The translations under genes were made by a program, and so were the position numbers. The notes under the pieces are model-generated. The model was given only the letters and a program-made list of their open reading frames with translations. It had not been told where the DNA came from and made no database searches. Positions 26,274 through 35,500 of a stretch of 64,000 nucleotides of DNA are shown here, in pieces (positions within the stretch are counted from its first letter, which is position 1; each line of letters begins with the position of its first letter). Origin of the DNA: Betaproteobacteria bacterium. Lineage in GTDB: Bacteria > Pseudomonadota > Gammaproteobacteria > Burkholderiales > Burkholderiaceae_D. The stretch spans positions 62,001-126,000 of the forward strand of contig JANYFL010000017.1 of NCBI GenBank assembly GCA_025362735.1, in the 5' to 3' direction.

Positions 26274-27599
26274 TCATGAAGTAGGTGTTGGCACGCTTGC
26301 CAGTTCCGTGGCCCGGATCGCGAACAGGCGTCGGGTTGCGACGAGTAGCAATAATCCGATCAACAAGGTTGGCGCGGCGACGATGGCCAGTCCAGTGCCG
26401 ACACGTGCTGGGTCATGCAGCACGTGGTCAACGAGTAGTCCCACACTCGGTGGCCCCAGGCCGAGGCCGAGCAAATTGCCAACCAGCAAATAAATTGCGA
26501 CGACTCGGCCGCGCAAGCCGGGCGGTGTGATCATCACGAAGGCGGTGGTTGCAACGCCAAAGCACAGCGCAACACCAAAGTACAGCAGCATGAAGCCAGC
26601 AATTGCTGTCGATGGATTGCCGGCGAAACAGGCCAGGGCCGCAGACGGAAGCATCAATGCGGCGCCCATCATCATCGGTCGCAGCGCAGCGTCGGCGATG
26701 CCTCGACGAGCCAGTCGCGTGGCCAGCGTGCCGCTGATCAGGTTGCCGGTGATCGCACAACCCATGATCAGCAAGCCCAGACGCACGCCAACCTCGGCTG
26801 GCGTCCAGCCGTGTTGACGGATGAAGATCGTCGGCATCCACGCCGCCAGTGCGTTGGAGAAGAGATAAAGCATCGCGGTGCCGCCGAGCATCGGCAGAAA
26901 CAGTCGCCATGATCCGCGCAGATAAGTGAAGGCCGAGCTGCTTTCCGGCAGCACGTTTCCGACGGTGTTGCCGCGCGCTGGCTCGTTCATCAGCAAGAGG
27001 GTGGCCACAACAGGCACGCCAAGCAGACCGGCGAGTACGAAAGCCACTTGCCAGCTTTTTATACCGGCGAGCCAGGTACCGATCAATGGCAGCGTTGCCG
27101 CGCCGCTTCCTGCGAAGGCCACGAACCAGCCGCCCAGTAGCAGCGCCATGCCTGCGCCAAGCGACAGGCCTGACGTGAACACACTCATGGGCAATGCGCG
27201 GTCCTCAGGTTTGAAGCGATCAGCCAGTAACGAGATACCGGCGGGCACCAAGACCGCTTCGCCAATGCCAACGCCCATGCGCGCAAAGAACAGGCTTTCG
27301 AAGCTATTGGCCAGTCCACACAATACGGTCATCACGCTCCACAAGGTGATACCAGCAGCGATCAGTCGTACCCGGTGCGTGCGGTCGGACAGCCAGCCGA
27401 GCGGCAGGCCAAGAATCGTATAAAAGAGGCCGAAGGCGGGTCCTTGTAGCAGGCCGATACGCGTGTCACTGATGTGCAGATCGGCCTTGATCGGCTCGAC
27501 CAGCAGGCCGATGATTTGCCGGTCGACAAACGACACCGCATAAGCGACGAACAGGACGAACACCGCAAACCAGCCGTTTTTGAATCCTCTCCATTGCAT
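26274..27599 (-). CDS. MFS transporter, spinster-like
   Basis: A 441-residue 12-helix transporter. It has the loop motif GWLSDRTHRVRLIAAG after helix 2 and VDRQIIGLLVEPIKADLHISDTRIGLLQGPAF in helix 1 and the following loop, typical of the spinster-like MFS group found in aromatic and steroid catabolic loci. The gene and its 190-base leader are richer in G and C than both neighbours, which suggests a separate origin. No catabolic partner lies beside it. Substrate unknown. Confidence 0.88.
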   Translation of the reverse strand: MQWRGFKNGWFAVFVLFVAYAVSFVDRQIIGLLVEPIKADLHISDTRIGLLQGPAFGLFYTILGLPLGWLSDRTHRVRLIAAGITLWSVMTVLCGLANSFESLFFARMGVGIGEAVLVPAGISLLADRFKPEDRALPMSVFTSGLSLGAGMALLLGGWFVAFAGSGAATLPLIGTWLAGIKSWQVAFVLAGLLGVPVVATLLLMNEPARGNTVGNVLPESSSAFTYLRGSWRLFLPMLGGTAMLYLFSNALAAWMPTIFIRQHGWTPAEVGVRLGLLIMGCAITGNLISGTLATRLARRGIADAALRPMMMGAALMLPSAALACFAGNPSTAIAGFMLLYFGVALCFGVATTAFVMITPPGLRGRVVAIYLLVGNLLGLGLGPPSVGLLVDHVLHDPARVGTGLAIVAAPTLLIGLLLLVATRRLFAIRATELASVPTPTS

Positions 27600-27787
27600 C
27601 GCGTGACCTTTCGTTAAGGGGCCGGACGCGACATCGAGATGAGATATTGAGACGAGACGCGGGCGCAGCTGGATTCTCGACAGGCTATGGCGCGCAGCGC
27701 AAGCCTGTCCTGACCCCTGATCGGCCTGCGGTCACATTAGATGTACTTGGTACGGGATAGGCGAGGTGTGATGGTCGAAGACCCATC

Positions 27788-27824
27788 CGAAGGGGCCTGA
27801 ACGATTGCCGCTCAGGCCCCTTCG
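27788..27824. terminator. Strong bidirectional hairpin
   Basis: A perfect 13-bp stem (CGAAGGGGCCTGA at 27788-27800 with its complement at 27812-27824) lies 22 bases after the stop of the OmpA-domain gene. The T tract is weak on both sides. Confidence 0.75.
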
Positions 27825-27846
27825 TTTGGTACTGAAATTTCAATCG

Positions 27847-28740
27847 TTACCGCTGGATAATATTTCCGCTGTCATCCGAAAGAACAATTTCTACGCGTCG
27901 ATTCAATTGACGATTGGATGCGGTGTCATTAGCTGCGACTGGAAAGGTTTCACCATAACCACGCATGGCAATGCGATCACGAGTCACACCCATTTGCAGC
28001 AAAGCACTGCTGACAGCAGTGGCACGGCGTTCCGACAACTCCTGATTGTGCGGCGTGGTGCCCGTACTGTCGGTAAAGCCTTCGACCAACACTTTACGCT
28101 GCGGATTTTGCTGCAACACATCAGCCAGTTTTTGGGCGGTACGCATGCCCTCCGGATTCAGGCGAGCCAGATCGGTGCCAAATAGAACATCGCCTAGTGT
28201 GATCACCAAGCCGCGTTCGGTCTTTTTCGCAGCCAGATCGGCTAGCTGGGCTTCCAATTGAGCCGCGCGCGCCTGGGCTGCCAGTGTGTCGCGCTGTGCG
28301 TCAGCAGTATCGGCTCGAGCTTGTTCTGCGTTACGCTTGGCCCGGTCGGCTTCCTCGGTGCGCTGATCCAGCCGGACTTGATCGCGCTCCTTGGCTGAAG
28401 CGGCGATGCTCGCCTCGGCTGATTTTTGTTTTGCCACCTCTTGCGTTAACGCAATTTTTTGTTTGGCAATGTAAGCGAGTTGATCGATTTTTTCATCTCT
28501 TTCATTCTTTAGTGCGGCCGCATTCGCTTGTTCCAATGCCTCACCGGCTTGCTTGAGTTCAAGCGGCGCATAGCTCGTCACATTCGGATTGCTTTGTGCC
28601 ATCTGGTAGTCGCTGCGCGTCTGATCGAGCAGACTGGTTGACCTGGGCATGGAGCTGCAGGCGCTGACGAGAGCGACCACTGATAAAAGTATGGCGCTTT
28701 TGCGCGCACTCTTGAGTGGAGCAGTAATAAAATTTTTCAT
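27847..28740 (-). CDS. OmpA-domain lipoprotein with DUF4398 region
   Basis: A 297-residue lipoprotein. The lipobox is LVSACSS. Residues about 35-170 are a long Ala/Gln/Glu-rich helical (DUF4398-like) region, followed by an OmpA C-terminal peptidoglycan-binding domain (LVEGFTDSTGTTPHNQELSERRA ... GYGETFPVAANDTASNRQLNRRVEI). It probably links the outer membrane to the cell wall. It is in an operon with the shorter DUF4398 lipoprotein 16 bases upstream. GAGGAAA precedes the ATG. Confidence 0.9.
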   Translation of the reverse strand: MKNFITAPLKSARKSAILLSVVALVSACSSMPRSTSLLDQTRSDYQMAQSNPNVTSYAPLELKQAGEALEQANAAALKNERDEKIDQLAYIAKQKIALTQEVAKQKSAEASIAASAKERDQVRLDQRTEEADRAKRNAEQARADTADAQRDTLAAQARAAQLEAQLADLAAKKTERGLVITLGDVLFGTDLARLNPEGMRTAQKLADVLQQNPQRKVLVEGFTDSTGTTPHNQELSERRATAVSSALLQMGVTRDRIAMRGYGETFPVAANDTASNRQLNRRVEIVLSDDSGNIIQR

Positions 28741-28756
28741 GATCGTTTCCTCTTGT

Positions 28757-29134
28757 TTAGTTAGCGGTGCGTGCTAATTCTTCACGCAGGACCCGAATGT
28801 CGTCTTGCAATGCATCGGCTGCCGTTTTCGCTTTGGCTGAGTCAGCTTTGCTTTGTCCTAACTTGGCATCCGCTTGAGCCTGGTTCGCCAAATCGTTGGC
28901 CAGTTTGTAATCCTTGGCGGCCATGGCTTTATTGGCCAAGGCTAATTTGTCACGTGCCGATTTCATTTCAACCGGCGCTGCTTCTGCAGCTCCCGCCCCC
29001 GCGGCGTTATCGACTGCTGCCTTCGAGACGGCGACTGAAGCAGTAGCCGGAGTCTTCATTTCGCTGCAACCTGCAGACCCAAGCAGAATTGTTCCGCTCA
29101 AGGCAATACACCATTGCTTTAAGTTTGTCGTCAT
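28757..29134 (-). CDS. DUF4398 lipoprotein
   Basis: A 125-residue lipoprotein with lipobox GSAGCSE and an Ala/Lys-rich helical domain (SARDKLALANKAMAAKDYKLANDLANQAQADAKLG) of the DUF4398 type. It is first in an operon with the OmpA-domain protein and probably assists it in the envelope. GGAG lies 8 bases before the ATG. The promoter region has a CRP-like palindrome with a TATAAG -10. Confidence 0.87.
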   Translation of the reverse strand: MTTNLKQWCIALSGTILLGSAGCSEMKTPATASVAVSKAAVDNAAGAGAAEAAPVEMKSARDKLALANKAMAAKDYKLANDLANQAQADAKLGQSKADSAKAKTAADALQDDIRVLREELARTAN

Positions 29135-29200
29135 TGTTTTCTCCAGTAATACATTCTTCGAATGTGATTTATCAACTTATAAACGGTCTTTTTTCAAAAG

Positions 29201-29220
29201 TCCGTTCGTTGGCGCACATA
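29201..29220 (-). promoter_or_regulatory. CRP-like palindrome, copy 4, with -10 box
   Basis: On the minus strand TATGTGCG-CCAA-CGAACGGA. TATAAG lies at 29181-29176, its centre 32 bases downstream of the palindrome centre, the same spacing as at copy 1. It drives the DUF4398/OmpA operon. Confidence 0.7.
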
Positions 29221-29332
29221 ACCATGAATTTTTATTTGATGTCGTCGGGATGCGCGACACCTATCTTTTATCTTTTGAAACGAGAAAAGAGTGCGATGAC
29301 CAACTCGAGAACCACTAAGTCGACTCGGTGAC

Positions 29333-29469
29333 GAATGGCACTTACTTAAGTACCGTCATCCCCGCCAAGGCGGGGATACAGTGTCTTGATCTACCTGAAG
29401 TCGCTGAATTCCCGCCTTCGTGGGAATGACAAAATGGGGGAAGGCAAGCACTTAAGTAAGTGCCATTCC
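29333..29469. mobile_element. MITE-like element with 19-bp terminal inverted repeats
   Basis: Perfect 19-bp terminal inverted repeats (GAATGGCACTTACTTAAGT at 29333-29351 and its complement at 29450-29468) bound a non-coding core. Inside lie two further arms in inverted orientation, GTCATCCCCGCCAAGGCGGG near 29355 and its diverged complement ending near 29430, each itself hairpin-forming. Flanks are ACTCGGTGAC (29323-29332) and ACTCAGTGAC (29470-29479), a likely 10-bp target duplication with one change. No transposase is encoded. It lies between two CRP-like palindromes. Confidence 0.75.
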
Positions 29470-29483
29470 ACTCAGTGACTGAC

Positions 29484-29503
29484 TATGTTCGCTACCGAAC
29501 AGA
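29484..29503 (+). promoter_or_regulatory. CRP-like palindrome, copy 5
   Basis: TATGTTCG-CTAC-CGAACAGA lies 109 bases before the Anbu start. AATGAT at 29523-29528 is a -10 candidate at the same 32-base centre spacing as at copies 1 and 4, matching four of six positions. Confidence 0.65.
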
Positions 29504-29611
29504 AAAAATGAGTGGTTTGGTGAATGATTGATACTATCTAAATCGTCATTCTTCCAACCGTCAGTAAAACCGGGGAATCCCCTTGAAAATGCCTACCGCA
29601 GAAATGCGGAT

Positions 29612-30346
29612 ATGACCTACTGCGTGGGCATCATGCTCGATACCGGGCTGATTTTTGCCTCAGACTCGCGTACACACGCTGGCGTCGATAATTTTTCGCG
29701 CTTTTGCAAGATGACCGTGTTTGATCGTCCTGGAGATCGGGTCATAGTTTTATTGAGCTCGGGTAATCTGGCCGGGACACAGGCCGTCATCAGTCGGCTT
29801 AAGCAAAGTAATTCAAGCGAAGAGGGCGCCACGCTCTGGACGGCCAAGACGATGTTCGATACCGCAATGCTGGTATCAGACGCCATGCGGGAGGTGGATC
29901 GCCGTGATGGGCAATACCTTTCTGACAGCGATGTTGGTTTCAATGCCTCGTTCATACTCGGTGGCCAGATCAGGGGTGAGCAACCGCGCTTGTTTCGACT
30001 TTATGCCGAAGCCAATTTTATTGAAGCAGGTTCGGACACCCCTTATCTCCAGACTGGCGAAACCAAATACGGCAAGCCCATCATTGACCGCGTCATCACG
30101 CGTTCAACCTCAATGAGCGATGCCACAAAATGTGCGCTGGTCTCAATGGATTCAACCATGCGCAGCAATCTGTCTGTGGGCATGCCGATTGATCTGCTTT
30201 GCTATGAGCGCGACAGCCTTGAGGTGACCATGCGCCGCCGATTCGAGCAGGGTGACCCCTATTTCAGCGTTCTTGGTCAGCAATGGAGCGGAGGGATACG
30301 TGAGGTGTTTGGCCGTTTGCCCGAACTGGATTGGTCGAATCCGTGA
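29612..30346 (+). CDS. Anbu-type proteasome-like peptidase
   Basis: A 244-residue Ntn-hydrolase of the Anbu family, the ancestral-beta-subunit relative of HslV and the 20S proteasome. The start at 29612 is chosen because it places Thr directly after Met (M-T-Y-C-V-G), as needed for the catalytic N-terminal Thr once Met is removed; an earlier frame start at 29528 would bury it. FASDSRTHAGVDN and VLLSSGNLAGTQ match the family. Members form open helical rings and lie beside transglutaminase-like and ATP-grasp genes. Here the next two genes are an N-formylglutamate amidohydrolase-like and a transglutaminase-like gene. Physiological substrates are unknown. Confidence 0.9.
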   Translation: MTYCVGIMLDTGLIFASDSRTHAGVDNFSRFCKMTVFDRPGDRVIVLLSSGNLAGTQAVISRLKQSNSSEEGATLWTAKTMFDTAMLVSDAMREVDRRDGQYLSDSDVGFNASFILGGQIRGEQPRLFRLYAEANFIEAGSDTPYLQTGETKYGKPIIDRVITRSTSMSDATKCALVSMDSTMRSNLSVGMPIDLLCYERDSLEVTMRRRFEQGDPYFSVLGQQWSGGIREVFGRLPELDWSNP

Positions 30347-30382
30347 GTCCGATTTTAGAAAACGAATTTTGACGGAACCGAA

Positions 30383-31123
30383 GTGAAACCCGGTACTCTG
30401 AAGAGCTTGGGCATCGTCATTACCTGTGAGCATGGCGGTAACCAAATTCCCGCACCCTATCTTGATTATTTTCGTGATCAACAAGAATTGCTTGACTCGC
30501 ACCGAGGTTTTGATGCGGGTGCCTTGATCATGGCAAGAGCATTGGCAGAGAACTTGTCTGCGCCGCTTGTATTTGCCGAGGTCAGTCGCTTATTGGTTGA
30601 CCTGAATCGGTCTGTCCATCACCCGCGTCTTCATGGCGCGACCATCCGTAAAGCACCAATCGCGCTAAGACAAGAAATTCTGCGGCATTATTACCAGCCT
30701 TATCGCAACGAAGCCGAGCGTCTTGTCCGACAGACCATTTATGAGCATGGGTTGATCATACATGTGTCATCGCATAGTTTTACGCCGGAGTTGGATGGCA
30801 AGTTGCGCAATGCTGATATCGGATTGCTCTACGATCCGGCGCGCCCAGGTGAAGTCGAACTGAGCGAGCATTGGAAGACTGCTCTCAAGGTTTGCGCACC
30901 TGAACTGATTGTGCGCCGTAACTATCCCTATGCGGGCAAAGGCGATGGTCTGACCAACTGGTTGCGTCGACATTTTTCGCCCAATGCTTATGTCGGTATT
31001 GAACTTGAGGTGAACCAGAAACACATTGTTGAGGGTGGGAGACATTGGAGCGTGCTGCGTAAAGTGATCGTCGATTCACTGCGTCATGCACTCAAGAGCC
31101 GTTACGCGGAGATTTTCGCCTAA
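30383..31123 (+). CDS. N-formylglutamate amidohydrolase-like protein
   Basis: A 246-residue protein of the FGase family (HutG-like). It has VITCEHGGNQIP near the N-terminus, SHRGFDAGALIMARAL, DLNRSVHHPRLH and IHVSSHSFTP, which carry the metal-binding His/Glu/Asp residues. Such enzymes release formate from N-formylglutamate, but family members outside histidine pathways may act on other N-acyl amino acids or glutamate-containing peptides. GTG start, 36 bases after Anbu. No histidine-degradation genes are nearby, so a role linked to Anbu is more likely; that is inference. Confidence 0.88.
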   Translation: MKPGTLKSLGIVITCEHGGNQIPAPYLDYFRDQQELLDSHRGFDAGALIMARALAENLSAPLVFAEVSRLLVDLNRSVHHPRLHGATIRKAPIALRQEILRHYYQPYRNEAERLVRQTIYEHGLIIHVSSHSFTPELDGKLRNADIGLLYDPARPGEVELSEHWKTALKVCAPELIVRRNYPYAGKGDGLTNWLRRHFSPNAYVGIELEVNQKHIVEGGRHWSVLRKVIVDSLRHALKSRYAEIFA

Positions 31124-31186
31124 CTTTTTCCAAACAGAATGGCTTGCGTGAGCTCAAGGCTACGTTTGTCGCAACAAAGGACCCCC

Positions 31187-32044
31187 ATGAAAATCCGAAT
31201 CGGATATGAAATTGTTTACGAATGCCCGCAGCCCACCCCGATGATCTTGACGTTGAATGCGCACTTCACACGCGCTTCAGATCTCGTGATGCCCGATCAC
31301 ATCATCGTCGACCCACCTGTTCCGATGAGCGCCTATCGCGACAGTTTTGGCAATTGGTGCACCCGCATTGTGGCTCCCCAAGGACAGATCAAGTTATCTG
31401 CAGACACTGTAGTTAGAGACTCGGGATTGGTCGATGTGTTCGTCCCGCATGCGCGCCAGACCAGAGTTGAAGATTTGCCCGATGAGGCGCTCCTGTTTCT
31501 GCTGGGTAGCCGCTATTGCGAAACCGATCGTCTGTCGGAAATCGCCTGGCAATTATTCAGCAATACCCCTACCGGCTGGGGGCGAGTGCAAGCCATCTGC
31601 GACTACGTACATCGGCATATCAAGTTCGGCTATCAACATGCCCGCAGCACCAAGACGGCGATGGAGGCGTTCAACGAAGGTGTGGGCGTATGCCGTGATT
31701 ACGCTCATCTTGCCATTACGTTCTGTCGCTGCATGAATATTCCTGCGCGCTACTGCACGGGTTATCTGGGCGACATCGGCGTGCCACCGCCCAATGCGCC
31801 AATGGATTTTGCTGGATGGTTTGAGGCCTATCTGGATGGGCAGTGGTACACCTTTGATGCCCGGAACAACATACCGCGTATTGGTCGTGTCCTGATTGCT
31901 CGTGGTCGCGATGCTGCTGATGTCGCGATCAGCAATACTTTTGGGGAAAATACGTTGAAGAGTTTTCTGGTTCGAACCGATGAAGTCCTCGAACCGGTGT
32001 TTCAACCGAATTACCAATCGATGTCCCAACAGATGTACTCCTGA
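31187..32044 (+). CDS. Transglutaminase-like protein lacking the catalytic His (Anbu-associated)
   Basis: A 285-residue papain-like-fold protein. The active-site region GVCRDYAHLAITFCR carries Cys169. At the place where paralogues at 44654 and 49906 have the catalytic His (DFHAIFEAW, STHAWVQVY), this protein has DFAGWFEAY, with Ala209 in place of His, so activity may be altered. AAGGA lies 7 bases before the ATG at 31187; frame extends to 31139. Third gene of the Anbu cluster. Such proteins may process or bind peptides handled by the Anbu system. Confidence 0.88.
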   Translation: MKIRIGYEIVYECPQPTPMILTLNAHFTRASDLVMPDHIIVDPPVPMSAYRDSFGNWCTRIVAPQGQIKLSADTVVRDSGLVDVFVPHARQTRVEDLPDEALLFLLGSRYCETDRLSEIAWQLFSNTPTGWGRVQAICDYVHRHIKFGYQHARSTKTAMEAFNEGVGVCRDYAHLAITFCRCMNIPARYCTGYLGDIGVPPPNAPMDFAGWFEAYLDGQWYTFDARNNIPRIGRVLIARGRDAADVAISNTFGENTLKSFLVRTDEVLEPVFQPNYQSMSQQMYS

Positions 32045-32102
32045 CCTACCGCTCAATCAGAAGTATCTTCATTTGTCGCCAGCCTTGTTCGTTTGGATAA
32101 TG

Positions 32103-32555
32103 CTAGGCGTCCGGTTTCGGCAGTTCATTGAGCAGCAGCCAGTAAAGGCTTAGGGCACTCACGGCTTCGCTAAAGCGCTCGAAGTTGACTGGCTTGACGA
32201 TGTAGCTATTGACCCCGAGGTTGTAACTCTCGATCACGTCGCTTTGTTCTTTCGAGGAAGTCAGCATGATGACCGGGATTGACCGGGTGCGTGGGTCTTT
32301 CTTGATCATTTTTAATAGTTCGAGCCCGTCTATTTTGGGCAGCTTTAAATCAAGCAGGATCACCTTGGGCCCATCGGTCATTTTGCGCTTGGCATGCTTA
32401 CCCTCGCAGAAAATGAATTCTTCCGCCTCTTCACCATCGCGCGCGATGTGAATATTGTTTGCAAGATTGGCCTTGCGTAAGGCCCGTAGAGCCAGCTCCA
32501 GATCCTGCGGGTTATCTTCGACGAGTAGCAACTCAACGATACTGGACTCGTTCAT
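32103..32555 (-). CDS. Single-domain response regulator (Rcp1-like)
   Basis: A 150-residue receiver domain with the acidic pair Glu13-Asp14, phospho-acceptor Asp69 ([13 protein letters not shown]), Thr/Ser in MLTSS and Lys in IVKPVNF. There is no output domain. It overlaps the multi-PAS kinase by four bases (ATGA), so it is its likely partner, as with Rcp1 and phytochrome-type kinases. Confidence 0.92.
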   Translation of the reverse strand: MNESSIVELLLVEDNPQDLELALRALRKANLANNIHIARDGEEAEEFIFCEGKHAKRKMTDGPKVILLDLKLPKIDGLELLKMIKKDPRTRSIPVIMLTSSKEQSDVIESYNLGVNSYIVKPVNFERFSEAVSALSLYWLLLNELPKPDA

Positions 32556-35500
32556 ACCTTAGGTTCTCCTTGTAAGCTGAAATAAAATGTGGCGCCCTGA
32601 TCCAGGCTGGATTCGGCCCAGATACGCCCACCGTGGCGCTGGATAATCCTTTGGACAATCGCCAACCCAACGCCCGTCCCCTCAAAATCTTCCAGGCGAT
32701 GCAGCCGCTGAAAGACACCGAAAAGTTTATCAGCGTAACGCATGTCAAAGCCACTGCCGTTGTCCCGGACAAAATAAACAGATTCAGCCTCGCGTTCCAT
32801 GCAACCGATCTCCACGATAGCGTGCTCTCGTTTGCGGGAATATTTGATCGCATTGGAAAGAAGATTGAGCCAGACCTGCTTCAGGAGTGCCGGGTCGCCC
32901 TCGCAGGGGGGTAGTCCATCAATGTTGAACTCGATCTGCCTGCCTTGATATTCATTCTTCATTTCCGCCAGCACCATCCGCACAAGCGCATCGGTATTGA
33001 TGGACTGCTTGCTCAGATGCGAACGGCTTAGGCGTGCGAAGCTTAGTAGATCGTCAATCAATTCACCCATGCGCTGGGCACTTGAGCGGATCACGCTGAG
33101 CTGACGTTTTCCCTCTTCTGGTAGCTGCGGTCCAAAATCCTCTATTACGGCTTGCGAATAACCATCCACCGCACGCAATGGTGCACGCAGATCATGGGAT
33201 ATCGTATAAGAAAATGCTTCAAGCTCCTTGTTGGCGGCCTCCAGCTTCTGATTGGCCTCTTGCAGTTTTTGTGAGCTTATAAATACTTCGGCCTCCATTT
33301 GCTGCAGTCGAGCGCTAAACACTCTGGTGTCATCCGTAACTAGCCCGGACGTTTGCCTGGACTTGAGTCGAACGAACTCAGTGACTTCTTCGACACGATG
33401 AACAATATATTTGATCTCGTGATGGGCGCCGAAAACGGGCGAATTAATGGGACTCCAATAATGTTCCTCAAAAACGCCGTCGGGCCGCCGCAGATCATAT
33501 TTCTGGATCGCCATGATGTCAGGGGCGCCATGTTCGCGAACCCGATCAAGAGAGGCTTTCAGATTGGAGACGCCATTTGCGTTGAGGTCATTTGGGTTGT
33601 CTGGAAACACCTCGAAAAGACCACGACCGAGAATGCCCTCGCGCGTGGTCATGGTGGCCTTCAGGTAGGCATCACTGACAGAGAGAATCTTGAGATCGGG
33701 CGTGAGAACCAGGTAAAGGCCAGGCAGCGATTCGAAAATACTGTTCAGTTCAGCGCGGCTATCGCGCAGTTCATGGTTTGCGACTTCGAGTTGCGCGGTG
33801 CGTTCGATCACACGCTGTTCCAGTTCGGCATTGAGTCTGCGGATTTCTTCTTCTGATTGTTTGCGTTCTGTGATTTCCTGAAAAGCACCTTGAACCCGAT
33901 TGATTGTTCCCTCAGCATTACGTTGCGCTTCGCCGATGGAACGCACCCAAATGTGGCGTCCCTTGGCGGTAATAACTTCAAGTTCGAGATCGAAGGGTTT
34001 GCCCTGCTCGACGCAAGCTGTAAAAGCAGCCTTGATGATCTCAAGTGACTGCGGGGCGTAGAAATCGAGAGCAGCGTCAAGCGCTGGCACGGTTCCAGGC
34101 GGCATATCGTGGATTGCGCAGACTTCATCCGACCAAGTGATACGGACTTCAGGCAATTCGACGGTCCATCCCCCCAGTCGAGCGGCACGACCACCGATAC
34201 GTAATAGTGCTTCGCTCTGGCGAAGGTTTTTTTCTGCAGTCCTGCGTTCAATCGTCGCCCAGCAACGTTCGACCACCTCCTGTACAAGGTTAATTTCGCT
34301 CGATTTCCAGGTGCGCGGAGTGGTCTGATGCACGGCCATCATGGCGCGCAGTTGACCGTCCTTGACGAGGGGACAGCAGATGACCGCCTTGATGCCAATG
34401 GCATAGAACATCTCTGCTCCTTCGCCCGTGCTCAGTTCTTTTTCGACATCACGAATAATAAGAGTCTGAGTTGCCTTGAGCGTGGTAACAGCGCGCGCAC
34501 CAAACAGCGACAGTTGGTAATGACCAACCGTGCTCGCACATTGATCGGTGTAATCGTGCAGGATGGTGAAATGCTCACCGTCTTTATCCACATCCGCATA
34601 GGCACAGCGGGAGGCCTGCAGATGTTCACCGAGCATCTGTGCGGTCATGGCCATGATCTGCTCTGGATCGGAAAGCGTTCGTGTCGCATCAGTCAAATTG
34701 TTTAGAAAGCGGAAATATTCTTCACTTTCCCGCGTGGCCTGTTCCATCTGCTTGCGCTCGGTAACGTCGCGGATCGTTGCGAGCAGGCTGCCATTGGGCA
34801 TCACGGCGGCAATAGACTCCGAGGCGAAAACCGAACCGTCTTTGCGTCGAAGCAGCCATTCCTGATGATACATAGAATGAGTTTTCAGAAATTCAAAAGA
34901 CCCGCCGATGCGTGAATCTTGTTTATCAGCGAGGATGATGGTACCGCTTTGACCGACCAGTTCGTCGGGGGCATAGCCGAGCATTTCGCACAGGCTGGAA
35001 TTAACCTCAACGAATTGGTTGCTGGTATTCGAGATGGCAATTCCATCCGGTGCATTCTCAAAAAGCGTTCGGTAGCGCGATTCCGATTCAATCAGCGCCT
35101 GTTTGGTACGCTTATCCTCACTCACATCGCGTAGTACAGTCAGAATGCAGGAGGCTTCGTTGAAGATGATCTTGCGGGCCGAAATATTGAAATTAACCAA
35201 ACGCCCGTCTGCGATGCGGAAGACGGTATCGTGGTATCGGCATTCCCCGTTTTCTTCCAGCTTGCGGGCAAAGGCGAGTCGGTCATCATCATTGAGCCAA
35301 GCAAAAAAATCCCGGCTTGACTGACCGATGATTTCTTCAGGCATACAGTGCAGCAGCTCGCACAGTGCATCGTTTGCCCGGAGGACAATCCGATCAGGCA
35401 TACGCAAAATCATTAAACAGTCAGGACTCAGCCGGAATGCCTTCGAGAACAACTCTTGACTGTCGCGTAATGCTGTTTCAGCCGCCTTGCTCTCGGTTAT

